From positions 6,944,001 through 7,008,000 of the forward strand of contig NZ_JAZIFX010000001.1 of assembly GCF_036634175.1 (NCBI RefSeq): DNA of 64,000 nt, given 5' to 3'. This document shows, piece by piece, positions 43,567 to 52,644 of the stretch (positions within the stretch are counted from its first letter, which is position 1; every line of letters begins with the position of its first letter). This stretch comes from Streptomyces sp. P9-A2. Its GTDB lineage: Bacteria > Actinomycetota > Actinomycetes > Streptomycetales > Streptomycetaceae. The position numbers were made by a program, and so were the translations under genes. Below the pieces are notes generated by a model, which saw only the letters and a list, made by a program, of their open reading frames with translations, was not told the origin of the DNA and did no database searches.

Positions 43567-45010
43567 TAGGGCTTTGTTAGGTTTGCCATAGTGCCTGGTG
43601 GGAGCGTTTCGTGGTGTCCTGTCTGGTGTGACACCTGAGGAGATGGAGACGGTCCGCCCGCGCCTGGAGGCGTTCGCGGCCCAGATGCTGGGCCCGCTGA
43701 CCCGGCGGGACCAGCGGGCGAAGGGCGAGCTGTACCTGCGCGGGCTGATGCTGGACGGCAAGCGCAAGTCGATGCAGCCGATGGCCGAACGCCTGGGCGT
43801 GGACCACCAGCAGCTCCAGCAGTTCGTCTCCTCCTCCACCTGGGACTACACCAAGGTCCGTGAACGGCAGGCCCGTTGGGCGGCAGCGCACATCGGCCCG
43901 GAGGCGTACGCCATCGACGACGTCGGCTTCCCCAAGGACGGCTACGACTCCCCGGGGGTGGCCCGGATGTACTGCGGCGCGCTGGGCAAGCGCGGCAACT
44001 GCCAGATCGGGGTCAGCGTCAATCTGGTGTCCGACCGGGCCTCCTCGGCCGTCGACTGGCGCCTGTTTCTCCCCGAGAGCTGGGACGACACCCGGCAGGG
44101 CGAAGACGCGTTGCTGGCCGAGGCGATCCGCAGGCGACGGGTCAGGGCGGGTGTCCCCGAGGCTGAGCGGCACCGGGAGAAGTGGCGCCTGGCACTGGAG
44201 ATGCTCGACGAAGTGCGCGAGGACTGGGAACTGCCGGACCTGCCGGTCGTCGCCGACGCCGGCTACGGGGATGCCACGGGCTTTCGCGAGGGGCTGACCG
44301 AGCGCGACCTGGCCTACGCCGTGGCGGTCAAGGGCACCACTACCGCTTACCCGGGTGACGCGGTCCCCGAGCGGGTGTCGTACTCCGGCCGGGGGCGCCC
44401 ACCCGTCCCGGCCTACCCCCAGCCGCACACCACCTTGCGCCAACTCGCCCTGGATGCAGGAAGGTCGGTGGTGCGGACGGTGACCTGGCGCCAGGGCAGC
44501 AGGACCAGCAAGCACAACCCCCGCGCCGAGATGCGCTCGCGGTTCCTGGCGCTGCGGGTCCGCCCCGCCAACCGCACCATCCGCCGCTTCGCCGACGGCT
44601 CCCTGCCCGAGTGCTGGCTCCTGGCCGAGTGGCCACCGGGCTCCGCCGAGCCCACCGACTACTGGCTGTCCACCCTTCCCGCCGACACCCCCTTGCGTGA
44701 CCTGGTCCGGATCGCCAAGATCCGATGGCGAGTTGAGCACGACTACCGTGAGCTCAAGGACGGTCTGGGGCTGGACCACTTCGAGGGGCGCAGCTTCCAC
44801 GGCTGGCACCGGCACGTCACCCTGGCCGCCCTTGCCCAGGCCTTCTGCACCCTGCTGCGGCTCGACCCAAAAGTCCCTGCGCCGGCCTGACCCTCTACGC
44901 GGTCCTCCGCGAACTCCAGGCCCTCCTGGCCACCTGGACCGGCGCCTGCTCGATATGCGGCCAGCCTGCACCGACCCCAGAACCACACCACAGGACCTAA
45001 CAAAGCCCTA
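43567..45010. mobile_element. IS701-family insertion sequence with 16-bp inverted repeats
   Basis: The ends TAGGGCTTTGTTAGGT (43,567-43,582) and the exact complement (44,995-45,010) bound a 1444-bp element. The 4-bp target duplication CTAC is present at 43,563-43,566 and 45,011-45,014. The single transposase gene is intact. The clean duplication and perfect ends point to a recent insertion in the middle of the MFS gene. Confidence 0.95.
43628..44890 (+). CDS. IS701-family transposase
   Basis: This about 420-residue DDE transposase has the IS701 landmarks: GKRKSMQPMAERLG, the QLQQFVSSSTWDY segment, IDDVGFPKDGYDSPGVARMYCGALGKRGNCQIGVS and the late RVEHDYRELKDGLGLDHFEGRSFHGWHRH (Glu region). 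GTG 43628 is taken as the start (PEEMETVRPRLEAFAAQM follows); a GTG at 43598 is also in frame. Full length and apparently functional. Confidence 0.95.
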   Translation: MTPEEMETVRPRLEAFAAQMLGPLTRRDQRAKGELYLRGLMLDGKRKSMQPMAERLGVDHQQLQQFVSSSTWDYTKVRERQARWAAAHIGPEAYAIDDVGFPKDGYDSPGVARMYCGALGKRGNCQIGVSVNLVSDRASSAVDWRLFLPESWDDTRQGEDALLAEAIRRRRVRAGVPEAERHREKWRLALEMLDEVREDWELPDLPVVADAGYGDATGFREGLTERDLAYAVAVKGTTTAYPGDAVPERVSYSGRGRPPVPAYPQPHTTLRQLALDAGRSVVRTVTWRQGSRTSKHNPRAEMRSRFLALRVRPANRTIRRFADGSLPECWLLAEWPPGSAEPTDYWLSTLPADTPLRDLVRIAKIRWRVEHDYRELKDGLGLDHFEGRSFHGWHRHVTLAALAQAFCTLLRLDPKVPAPA

Positions 45011-45869
45011 CTACGGCCTCAACCAACTGTTCGCCGTCAGCTTCGGCCGCCGGTCGACCGCCATGCTCAACATCCTCAACGCGCACTTCGGCATCGGTGC
45101 GATCCTCGGTCCGGTGCTCATCGGCGTGGTGGGCTCCGAGCACTATCCGGCGGTCTTCCTCGGCTTCGCGGTCGCCAACCTGCCGCTGCTGCTCTGCCTG
45201 AGGGGTGTTCGCGACCGGGCACCGCAGCCGGGCGGGGCGGAGACCGGCGGAGGGTCGGTCCTCGGCCGCAGCCTCGGCTCGGTACTCGGAGTCTTCGTCA
45301 CGCTCTACGTCCTGCACGTGGGCATCGAAGCGGGTGTCGGCGGCTGGGAGCCCACCCACCTGGAGACCGTCGGCTACGGCGCCGGCTTCGCCGCCACCGC
45401 CACTTCCGTCTACTGGCTGATGATGACCGTCGGCCGCTTCCTGGTCGCGCCGATCGCGCTGCGCTTCTCCGCCCAGACCATCATCACGGTCTCCTGCGCG
45501 GGCATGACGGTGTGTCTGCTGCTGGCCGCCGTACCGGGGCTGGCCCCGTACGCGTACGCCGGCGTCGGCCTGTTCATCGCGCCGATCTTCCCCACCGGGC
45601 TGACATGGCTCAACAGGGCCGCCCCCCAGGCCCAGCGGGCCGGCGCCCTGGTCATCGCCGCGTCGATGGTCGGCGGTGTCGTGGCCGGTCCGGCACTGGG
45701 CAAGGCCATCGAGTGGTCCGGGATCCGCGCGGTCCCCCTCCTGCTGTGCGGCATCTCGGCGCTGTGTCTGGCCGCCACCCTCTGGCTGACCCGGGCCACA
45801 CGCACCGCCGCGGTCCGCTGAGGTGTCACCTGCCCATCCCCCTTCACGCCGACGGGAAGCTGCCTCCAC

Positions 45870-47633
45870 ATGTCTGCTCTGACCACGTCGTCCGACGGTT
45901 TTCTGCTGCACGGCGAGCCGTTCCGCGTCATCTCCGGAGCGATGCACTACTTCCGGATCCACCCCGGTCAGTGGGCCGACCGCCTGCGCAAGGCCCGCCT
46001 GATGGGCCTCAACACGGTGGAGACGTACGTACCGTGGAACCTCCACCAACCGGACCCCGACGGCCCGCTCGACCTCGACGGCCTCCTCGACCTGCCCCGC
46101 TACCTGGCGCTGGCCCGGGCCGAGGGGCTGTACGTGCTGCTGCGCCCGGGCCCCTACATCTGTGCGGAATGGGACGGCGGAGGCCTGCCGTCCTGGCTCA
46201 CCTCCGACCCCGGCATCCGGCTGCGTACCGGCGACCCGCGCTTCACGGACGCGGTCGACCGCTTCCTCGACCTGCTGCTGCCTCCGCTCCTGCCGCACAC
46301 GGCGGCGTCGGGCGGCCCGGTGATCGCCGTACAAGTGGAGAACGAGTACGGGGCGTACGGTGACGACACCGGGTACCTGGAACACCTCGCCCAGGCCCTG
46401 CGCTCGCGTGGCGTCGAGGAGTTGCTGTTCACCTGCGACCAGGCCGACCCCGAACACCTGGCGGCCGGCAGCCTGCCCGGCGTGCTCGCCACCGGCACGT
46501 TCGGCAGCAAGGTCGAGGCCGGTCTCGCGACACTCCGCGCGCGGCAGCCCGAAGGCCCGCTGATGTGCGCGGAGTTCTGGATCGGCTGGTTCGACCACTG
46601 GGGCGAACCGCACCACGTGCGGGACGCGGCCGATGCCGCCGCCGACCTGGACCGGCTGCTCTCCGCGGGCGCGTCGGTCAACATCTACATGTTCCACGGC
46701 GGCACCAACTTCGCGTTCACCAACGGCGCCAACCACGATCACGCCTATACGCCGACGGTCACCTCGTACGACTACGACGCCCCGCTCACCGAGTGCGGCG
46801 ACCCCGGCCCGAAGTACCACGCGTTCCGCGAGGTGATCGCTCGGCACGCGCCGGTCCCGGACGATCCGGCCCCCTCGCCGGGAGAGAAACTCCCCTCCTT
46901 CACCGTGGAGCTGAACCGCAGTGCCGCACTGCTCGCGCAGGTGGACGCGCTGTCCGAGCCCGTGCGGGCCGACATCCCCGTGACCGCGGAGGAGCTGGGG
47001 CTGAGGGCCGGATACGTGCTCTACCGCACCACCGTTCCCGCCGCGGGTGACGGCCTGCTGCACTTCGCGGGCGGGGTCGGCGACCGTGCCCAGGTGTTCG
47101 TGGACGGCGCCCCCGTCGGCCTGCTCGAACGCGAACGTCACGACGAGACCCTGCCCGTGCGCGTACCGCACCCCGGTGCCACGCTGGAGGTGCTCGTCGA
47201 GAACATGGGCGGCGTCAACTACGGGCCCCGCATCGGCGCTCCGAAGGGCCTGCTCGGCCCGGTGACCTTCAACGGCGGCGACCTGCGTGGCTGGGACTGT
47301 CACCCGCTGCGCCTGGACGACCTGAGCGCGGTGCCCTTCGCGCCGTCCGACGCGACCACGGGTGCCGGACCCGCCTTCCATCACGGCACCTTCGGCATCG
47401 CCACCCCCGCCGACACCTTCCTCGCCCTGCCAGGCTGGACCAAGGGCCAGGCCTGGGTCAACGGCTTCCACCTCGGCCGCTACTGGAACCGCGGCCCGCA
47501 GCGCACGCTGTACGTCCCCGCGCCGGTCCTGCGCCCGGGCGCCAACGAGCTGGTCCTGCTGGAGCTGCATGCCACCACCCACACCCGCGCCCAGTTCACC
47601 GGCACGCCCGACCTCGGACCGGAGAAGCCCTGA
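45870..47633 (+). CDS. Beta-galactosidase, GH35 (first copy)
   Basis: This 587-residue intracellular GH35 enzyme (no signal peptide) has a TIM-barrel with the family signature GGPVIAVQVENEYG; acid/base Glu159 is in NEYG and the nucleophile is Glu235 in MCAEFWIGWFDHWG. C-terminal beta domains follow, with GDRAQVFVDG and WVNGFHLGRYW. It hydrolyses terminal beta-D-galactosyl residues; natural substrates may be plant or milk-type oligosaccharides. It lies 48 bases after the broken MFS gene and one base before the second GH35 gene, so all were probably one operon under the LacI regulator. Confidence 0.93.
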   Translation: MSALTTSSDGFLLHGEPFRVISGAMHYFRIHPGQWADRLRKARLMGLNTVETYVPWNLHQPDPDGPLDLDGLLDLPRYLALARAEGLYVLLRPGPYICAEWDGGGLPSWLTSDPGIRLRTGDPRFTDAVDRFLDLLLPPLLPHTAASGGPVIAVQVENEYGAYGDDTGYLEHLAQALRSRGVEELLFTCDQADPEHLAAGSLPGVLATGTFGSKVEAGLATLRARQPEGPLMCAEFWIGWFDHWGEPHHVRDAADAAADLDRLLSAGASVNIYMFHGGTNFAFTNGANHDHAYTPTVTSYDYDAPLTECGDPGPKYHAFREVIARHAPVPDDPAPSPGEKLPSFTVELNRSAALLAQVDALSEPVRADIPVTAEELGLRAGYVLYRTTVPAAGDGLLHFAGGVGDRAQVFVDGAPVGLLERERHDETLPVRVPHPGATLEVLVENMGGVNYGPRIGAPKGLLGPVTFNGGDLRGWDCHPLRLDDLSAVPFAPSDATTGAGPAFHHGTFGIATPADTFLALPGWTKGQAWVNGFHLGRYWNRGPQRTLYVPAPVLRPGANELVLLELHATTHTRAQFTGTPDLGPEKP

Positions 47634-47634
47634 A

Positions 47635-50019
47635 ATGCCGCACCACCTGCGCGTCCTCCCGCCCGCCGGGCCTACGCGGTCCGGCCACCTGCCCTTCGCC
47701 GACAGCTCCGGGGTCCCTGATCCGATCGAGGTGACGAGCCGCTACCTCACCCGCGGCGGACGCCCCTGGTTCCCCGTCTCCGGCGAGTTCCACTACACCC
47801 GCTACCCGGCCCGGGAGTGGGAGGAGGAGCTGCTGAAGATGAAGGCGGGCGGCGTGACGGCCGTCGCCAGCTACCTCATCTGGATCCACCACGAGGAGAT
47901 CGAAGGCCGTCTCCGCTTCGACGGGGACCGCGACCTGCGCCGCTTCGCCGAACTGTGCGCCCGCCGCGGTCTGGACTTCATTCCCCGCATCGGCCCCTGG
48001 AGCCACGCGGAGGTCCGCAACGGCGGACTGCCCGACTGGCTGCTGGCCCGCGCCCGGGAGCCCCGTACCGACGACCCGGCGTACCTGGAACCCGTACGCC
48101 GCTGGTACGAGGCTGTCGCCGGGCAGCTGCACGGCCTCGACCGGGCCCACGGAGGGCCGATCGTCGCGATCCAGATCGAGAACGAGCTCTACGACCGGCC
48201 CGGTCACCTGCTCACCCTCAAGCGGATGGCGCAGGAAGCCGGACTGAGCGCACCGCTGTGGACCTCGACAGCCTGGGGCGGGGTACAGCTCCCGCCCGAC
48301 GAACTGCTGCCGCTGTACGGAGGCTACTCGGACGCCTTCTGGACCGAGGCGGACGGCGGCTGGCCCGACACCTGCCGCAAGCACTTCTTCTTCACCCACC
48401 AGCGCGACGACGAGGGCATCGGTGCCGACCTGCGCCCGACGACCGTACGCGGCGGCACCCCGGCACCGACGGACCGCTTCCCCTGGGTCACCTGTGAACT
48501 GGGCGGCGGAATGGCGGTGGCCTATCACCGCCGCCCGGGCGTCGAGCCCGCCGACGTGGGCGCGCTCGGCCTCACCAAGATCGGCTGCGGTTCGGTCTGG
48601 CAGGGCTACTACATGTTCCACGGCGGCACGAACCCCACCGGTGAGCTCACCACCCTCCAGGAGTCCCACGCCACCGACTACCCCAACGACGTCCCCGTCC
48701 TCACGTACGACTTCCAGGCACCGCTCGGCGAGTACGGCCAGTACCGGTCCTCGTACGACGAACTCCGCCTCCAGCACCTGCTGCTGGCGGACCTCGGTCA
48801 CAGCATCGCCCCCATGGAATCCGTTCTCCCGGAGCGTCGGCCCGCCGGGCAGCACGACCGGGACACGCTCAGATGGGCGGTCCGCGGCGACGGCACGTCC
48901 GGCTTCCTCTTCGTCAACAACCATCAGCCGCACGAGCCGCTGCCGCCCCACCCGGACACGACCTTCACGCTCGAGTTCCCCGACGCACCCGTCCTGACGC
49001 TGCCCAGTACACCGGTCACCGTCCCCGAGGGCGCCTATTTCTGCTGGCCGCTGCGCCTCGACGTGCAGGGCCTGCGGCTGGAGTGGGCCACCGCCCAGCC
49101 GGTCTGCCACGTCGACGATCACGGACGCACTGTGCTGCTGCTGGCCGCCACGGACGGCATCGACCCCGAACTCGCCCTGGACGCCGGCACGGTGGCGTCC
49201 GTCAGTGTGCCCTTCGGCACCGTCACCCACGTCGACGGCCGCATCCTGATCACCGGCCTGCGCCCCGGCACCGATGCCCTTGTCCGGGTGACGACGGCGG
49301 ACGGCGGGCATGTCGGGCTGCTGGTCCTGGACGCGGCCACCGCCCGCACCGCCTACCGGGGTGTCGCGTGGGGCGCCGAGCGCCTGGTGCTCTGCGCCGG
49401 CGGTGTCGTCTTCGACCACGACGAGGTCCGTGTGCACAGCACCGCCGCCGAGCCGTCCTTCGCTGTCCTGCCCGCTCCGGAACGGCCGCCGGTGACGGCC
49501 GGGCGGCCCCTGCGCACGACCACCGACGGTGTGTTCACCCGCTGCACACTGCCGGGCCGGCGCCAGGACGGGGACGCGCGGTCGGCCGCGGTCACCCTGG
49601 TCCGGCCCGCGGGCCCCGCGCCCGGGACCGTGACGGGCCCGCTGGGCCGGGCGAGTGCCCCGGCCGACAAGCACTTCGACACGGTCGCGGCCGAGTACCG
49701 CGTCGATGTGCCGGAGGAACTTCTGGACGGCGGGACGGGCGTGCTCCTGCGAGTGCGCTGGACCGGTGATGTGGCGCGCGCGTACGTGGGGGACGTACTC
49801 GTCGCCGACCAGTTCTTCTCGGGGCGGGTCTGGGACCTCGGACTCGGCCGGCTGCCCGCCGAAGCACTGCGGACCGACGGGCTGCGCCTGAGACTGCTGT
49901 CCCTGCCCGTCGGCGCCCCGGTGCACCTGCCGCTGCGGGCGGGCGAAGCCGTACCGGCCGCGGCCGTCACCCACGCCGAGTGGATCGTCACCCGCACCTG
50001 GGCGATCGGAGCGGACTGA
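47635..50019 (+). CDS. Beta-galactosidase, GH35 (second, divergent copy)
   Basis: This 794-residue GH35 protein has a VSGEFHYTRYPAREW opening, the acid/base in IVAIQIENELYDRPG (Glu184) and a likely nucleophile in VTCELGGGM (Glu288). A COYMFHGGTN-like segment (GYYMFHGGTNPTGELT) follows the barrel. Long C-terminal beta-sandwich regions make it longer than the first copy. It is not a recent duplicate: the sequences differ throughout. The position one base after the first gene's stop implies translational coupling. No signal peptide is seen. Different side-chain specificities of the two enzymes could let the operon degrade a branched galactoside. Confidence 0.9.
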   Translation: MPHHLRVLPPAGPTRSGHLPFADSSGVPDPIEVTSRYLTRGGRPWFPVSGEFHYTRYPAREWEEELLKMKAGGVTAVASYLIWIHHEEIEGRLRFDGDRDLRRFAELCARRGLDFIPRIGPWSHAEVRNGGLPDWLLARAREPRTDDPAYLEPVRRWYEAVAGQLHGLDRAHGGPIVAIQIENELYDRPGHLLTLKRMAQEAGLSAPLWTSTAWGGVQLPPDELLPLYGGYSDAFWTEADGGWPDTCRKHFFFTHQRDDEGIGADLRPTTVRGGTPAPTDRFPWVTCELGGGMAVAYHRRPGVEPADVGALGLTKIGCGSVWQGYYMFHGGTNPTGELTTLQESHATDYPNDVPVLTYDFQAPLGEYGQYRSSYDELRLQHLLLADLGHSIAPMESVLPERRPAGQHDRDTLRWAVRGDGTSGFLFVNNHQPHEPLPPHPDTTFTLEFPDAPVLTLPSTPVTVPEGAYFCWPLRLDVQGLRLEWATAQPVCHVDDHGRTVLLLAATDGIDPELALDAGTVASVSVPFGTVTHVDGRILITGLRPGTDALVRVTTADGGHVGLLVLDAATARTAYRGVAWGAERLVLCAGGVVFDHDEVRVHSTAAEPSFAVLPAPERPPVTAGRPLRTTTDGVFTRCTLPGRRQDGDARSAAVTLVRPAGPAPGTVTGPLGRASAPADKHFDTVAAEYRVDVPEELLDGGTGVLLRVRWTGDVARAYVGDVLVADQFFSGRVWDLGLGRLPAEALRTDGLRLRLLSLPVGAPVHLPLRAGEAVPAAAVTHAEWIVTRTWAIGAD

Positions 50020-50141
50020 GCCGGACCGGGACCGGCGTCCCCGGGACGGCGGCCCCCGCCGCGGTCCCGTACACCTCGGCCTATCCTGTGGTGCCGGGCG
50101 GAACAGGACGGGCCGAGGCCGTACCGAAGGAAGCACCTGCC

Positions 50142-51206
50142 ATGACTCGAAGGGCCGCCGACGGCTCCGTCGCCGGGGGACGCAGCCGACGCAACTTCGC
50201 AGGATCACGCCCGGTGATGGACGACGTGGCACGGCTGGCGGGCGTCTCGAAGCAGACCGTCTCCCGCGTGCTCAACGACAACCCGGCCGTCCGCCCCGAA
50301 ACCCGCGAGGCGGTGCTGGCGGCCATCCGCTCGCTCGGCTACCGCCCGAGCCGCAGCGCCCGCTCCCTGGCCAGCGGCAGAACCCGCGTGCTCGGTGTGA
50401 TCTCCTTCGACGCGGCACGCTACGGGCCCGCCTCCATCCTGACCGCGATCAACACCGCGGCCCGGGAATCCGGTTACCTGGTGAGCTCGATCGCCCTGGA
50501 CAAGGCCGACCGGGACACGGTGGTGCGGGCGGCGGACCGTCTGTCGGCCGAGGCCGTGGACGGTGTGATCGCCATCGCCCCTCAGCGCTGGGTCGCCAGA
50601 CCCCTCGCGGAGGCCGGCCTGGAGAGCCCCCTGGTAGTGCTGGAGAACGATCTCGAGGACGGTACCCCACAGGTCACCGCGGACTCCTGGACCGGCGCCC
50701 GCACCGCCACCGCACACCTCCTGGGCCTCGGCCACTCCACCGTCTGGCACATCGCCGGGCCGGTCGGCTGGACACCCGCCGACCGGCGGACGGCCGGCTG
50801 GCGATCCGCTCTGGAGGAAGCCGGTACGGAGGTTCCCGACCCCCTGGCCGGTGACTGGAGTGCCGACTCCGGCTACGAACTGGGGCGCGGGCTGGCGCGG
50901 CGCGCGGACGTCACAGCGGTCTTCGTCTCCAACGACCAGATGGCACTGGGCGCGCTGCGCGCCTTCCACGAGGCCGGACGGCGCGTCCCGCAGGACGTCA
51001 GTGTGGTCGGCTACGACGACATCCCCGAAGCAGCGCACCTCCTGCCGCCGCTGACCACGGTCCGTACCGACTTCACCGAGATCGGCACCCGCTCCCTGCG
51101 GTTGCTCCTGGCCCGGATCGACGGCCGGTCCGAGCCGCCGGTCGACCCCGTCGTCCCCGTCGAACTCATCGTCCGCCGCAGCACGGACCGGGCGCCGAGG
51201 TCCTGA
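50142..51206 (+). CDS. LacI-family transcriptional regulator
   Basis: This 354-residue repressor has an N-terminal LacI HTH (VMDDVARLAGVSKQTVSRVL, with hinge RPSRSARSLASGR) and a periplasmic-binding-protein-like sensor (VLGVISFDA, DGVIAIAP, NDQMALGALRAFHEAG, SVVGYDDIPEAAHLLPPLTTV). It follows the two GH35 genes on the same strand after 122 bases that may carry its own promoter. It probably represses the galactosidase operon until a galactoside or its product binds. No palindromic LacI operator could be identified. GAAGGAAG precedes ATG 50142. Confidence 0.93.
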   Translation: MTRRAADGSVAGGRSRRNFAGSRPVMDDVARLAGVSKQTVSRVLNDNPAVRPETREAVLAAIRSLGYRPSRSARSLASGRTRVLGVISFDAARYGPASILTAINTAARESGYLVSSIALDKADRDTVVRAADRLSAEAVDGVIAIAPQRWVARPLAEAGLESPLVVLENDLEDGTPQVTADSWTGARTATAHLLGLGHSTVWHIAGPVGWTPADRRTAGWRSALEEAGTEVPDPLAGDWSADSGYELGRGLARRADVTAVFVSNDQMALGALRAFHEAGRRVPQDVSVVGYDDIPEAAHLLPPLTTVRTDFTEIGTRSLRLLLARIDGRSEPPVDPVVPVELIVRRSTDRAPRS

Positions 51207-51402
51207 AGGAGCCGGCCCGGACCACGGGTGCGTGAGCTCCGTTCGTCCCCCACGGCCACCGCGCGTATGCCGCGTGCGCCGCGGAGCGTCGCAGTCCGGG
51301 GCGGGGCGCCGGTGTACCGCCTGCCGTAGCGCCGGCCGACGAGGACATCGGACGTGCCCCGACGCGCGGGCGAACCCGAGTGGTTTCCACCGCGAGTTTC
51401 CG

Positions 51403-51437
51403 GCGCGGACCCGCCCCCGGTCGGGCGGGTCCCGCGC
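51403..51437. terminator. Bidirectional terminator hairpin between LacI and TetR
   Basis: A 14-15 bp stem (GCGCGGACCCGCCC against GGGCGGGTCCCGCGC, one bulged base) with a 6-base loop lies between two convergent genes. It probably terminates both. Confidence 0.7.
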
Positions 51438-51448
51438 GCCTCGGACCC

Positions 51449-52114
51449 TCAGGTGCCCCTCGGGGCTTCGCCCGGGGCTGCCGTGGGGGAAGGGGCCGTC
51501 CCGTTGGAGGGCCCGGTGCCGCGTTCGGGTGGCGGAGCCGGCTGGAGCGAGGGCAGGGTCAGGTGCCACCAGTCGGTGAGGCGGTCGGGGACGGTGGCCG
51601 TGTCTTCGAGCGCCTCGGTCAGGTAACAGAGGCCGAAGAACGCGCGGACCAGAGTGCGGGCGGTGCGGGCGGGGCGGATGTGGGGCGCCAGGTGGCCGGT
51701 GCTCCGCGCCTGGGCGAGGAGGCGGGTGGCGGCGGCGGTCCACAGGGAGAAGGGGTCGGGGAGTGCGGTGTTGACGGTGTCGCGTTCGGTCCACAGGCGT
51801 GCGCCCGCGCGTGTGACGGGGTCCCCGGCGAGGGCGTGGGCGATGTCGTAGCTCAGGGCGACGAGGCGGTCCAGTGGCGGGACCGTTTCGTCCGTGTACC
51901 GTGCGGCGAGGTCCGGCCAGGTGGCGAAACGGTCCTGGACCACGGCGAGGGCGATGCCCTCCTTGCTGGCGTAGTGGAAGTAGACGGAGCCGCTGGTCCG
52001 CCCCGACCTGGTGCTTATGTCGTTGACGCTGGTGCCCGCGTATCCGTGTTCGGCGAAGAGGAAGGCGGCCGCTTCCAGGAGTGCTCTGCGGGTTGCTCTG
52101 GCCCGTTCCTGCAA
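51449..52114 (-). CDS. TetR-family regulator (ScbR/gamma-butyrolactone-receptor-like)
   Basis: This 221-residue TetR-type protein has an HTH of the form LFAEHGYAGTSVNDISTRSG then GSVYFHYASKEGIA (residues about 18-55). The ligand domain pattern (DIAHALAGDPVTRAGARLW, later LPDPFSLWTAAATRLLAQA) resembles gamma-butyrolactone receptor-like (ScbR family) proteins of streptomycetes. It may be a pseudoreceptor or respond to another small molecule. The only start is TTG 52114, since a TGA lies in frame 18 bases upstream. It is divergent from a HAD phosphatase over a 530-base spacer. A Ser/Pro-rich tail of 25 residues follows the domain. Confidence 0.85.
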   Translation of the reverse strand: MQERARATRRALLEAAAFLFAEHGYAGTSVNDISTRSGRTSGSVYFHYASKEGIALAVVQDRFATWPDLAARYTDETVPPLDRLVALSYDIAHALAGDPVTRAGARLWTERDTVNTALPDPFSLWTAAATRLLAQARSTGHLAPHIRPARTARTLVRAFFGLCYLTEALEDTATVPDRLTDWWHLTLPSLQPAPPPERGTGPSNGTAPSPTAAPGEAPRGT

Positions 52115-52644
52115 CGTCCTGTCCGCCTTCGCTCAATTTCCGTGACAGTGACGAATGTAGTGCGCCCGCGTACGCCGGGAGCAAATGAAGGTCACGCCCG
52201 CGCGGTAATTACGCATTTCTTTCGAGGATGAACGCGGGGGAGTGGTAATGGGCCGGTCCGCTGTGGTTCCGGGCCTCGCGCGGCGGTCACGGGGCTCGGC
52301 GTCACCGGTGCGGGTTGCCCGGTGAATATGCCTCAACTGCCTTGGGATTCACATTGGTTGGCGGCTCGTGCTCCTGGCCGGCCGGATCGGCGCCCATGGG
52401 TCCATACACCCCGGCCGTTGTCGCCGTCGATAACTCCTTGCGGTTATTGCGGGACTCTCCGGAGCGGAAATAACGTAACGGATGTGATGTTTCCGTTTGC
52501 TGCCGAAAGTCAGGAATGCGCGCGATTTCGCGCTCCCGTTGTGCCCTGACATGTGCCGGTCTGCGGCGCACCCGGCAGGAAACACCGCCAGACCCGGATC
52601 ACGGTCACGCCGCGCGTGACCGCCCACCCCTTCAGGAGGCCGCT
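52115..52644. promoter_or_regulatory. Long divergent regulatory region of TetR and HAD genes
   Basis: These 530 bases hold no gene and are AT-richer than their surroundings from about 52,130 to 52,550, suggesting promoters in both directions. An imperfect palindrome at 52,443-52,474 (GTTATT... AAATAAC, with CTCCGGAG inside) is the best operator or hairpin candidate. Confidence 0.5.

Larger units (their letters stand above)
43171..45821 (+). pseudogene. MFS permease (FucP-like) interrupted by IS701-family element
   Basis: The N-terminal half (43,171-43,566) and the C-terminal half (45,015-45,821) form one MFS protein of 400 residues. Removing the IS and one copy of the CTAC target duplication restores the frame (GGIDY then GLNQLFAVSF). 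Twelve membrane helices are expected from the hydrophobic pattern; the FLLI-GALQAFYGPAIPAFR start resembles FucP-like sugar permeases. It starts with TTG 43171, overlapping the GMC stop (TTGA). As found, the gene is inactivated. It lies 48 bases before the first GH35 gene and was probably the galactoside or oligosaccharide importer of that operon. Confidence 0.82.

Noticed and set aside
51207..51448. Extra small gene between LacI and TetR
   Set aside because: Only frames without ribosome sites; the interval is explained by a terminator hairpin.
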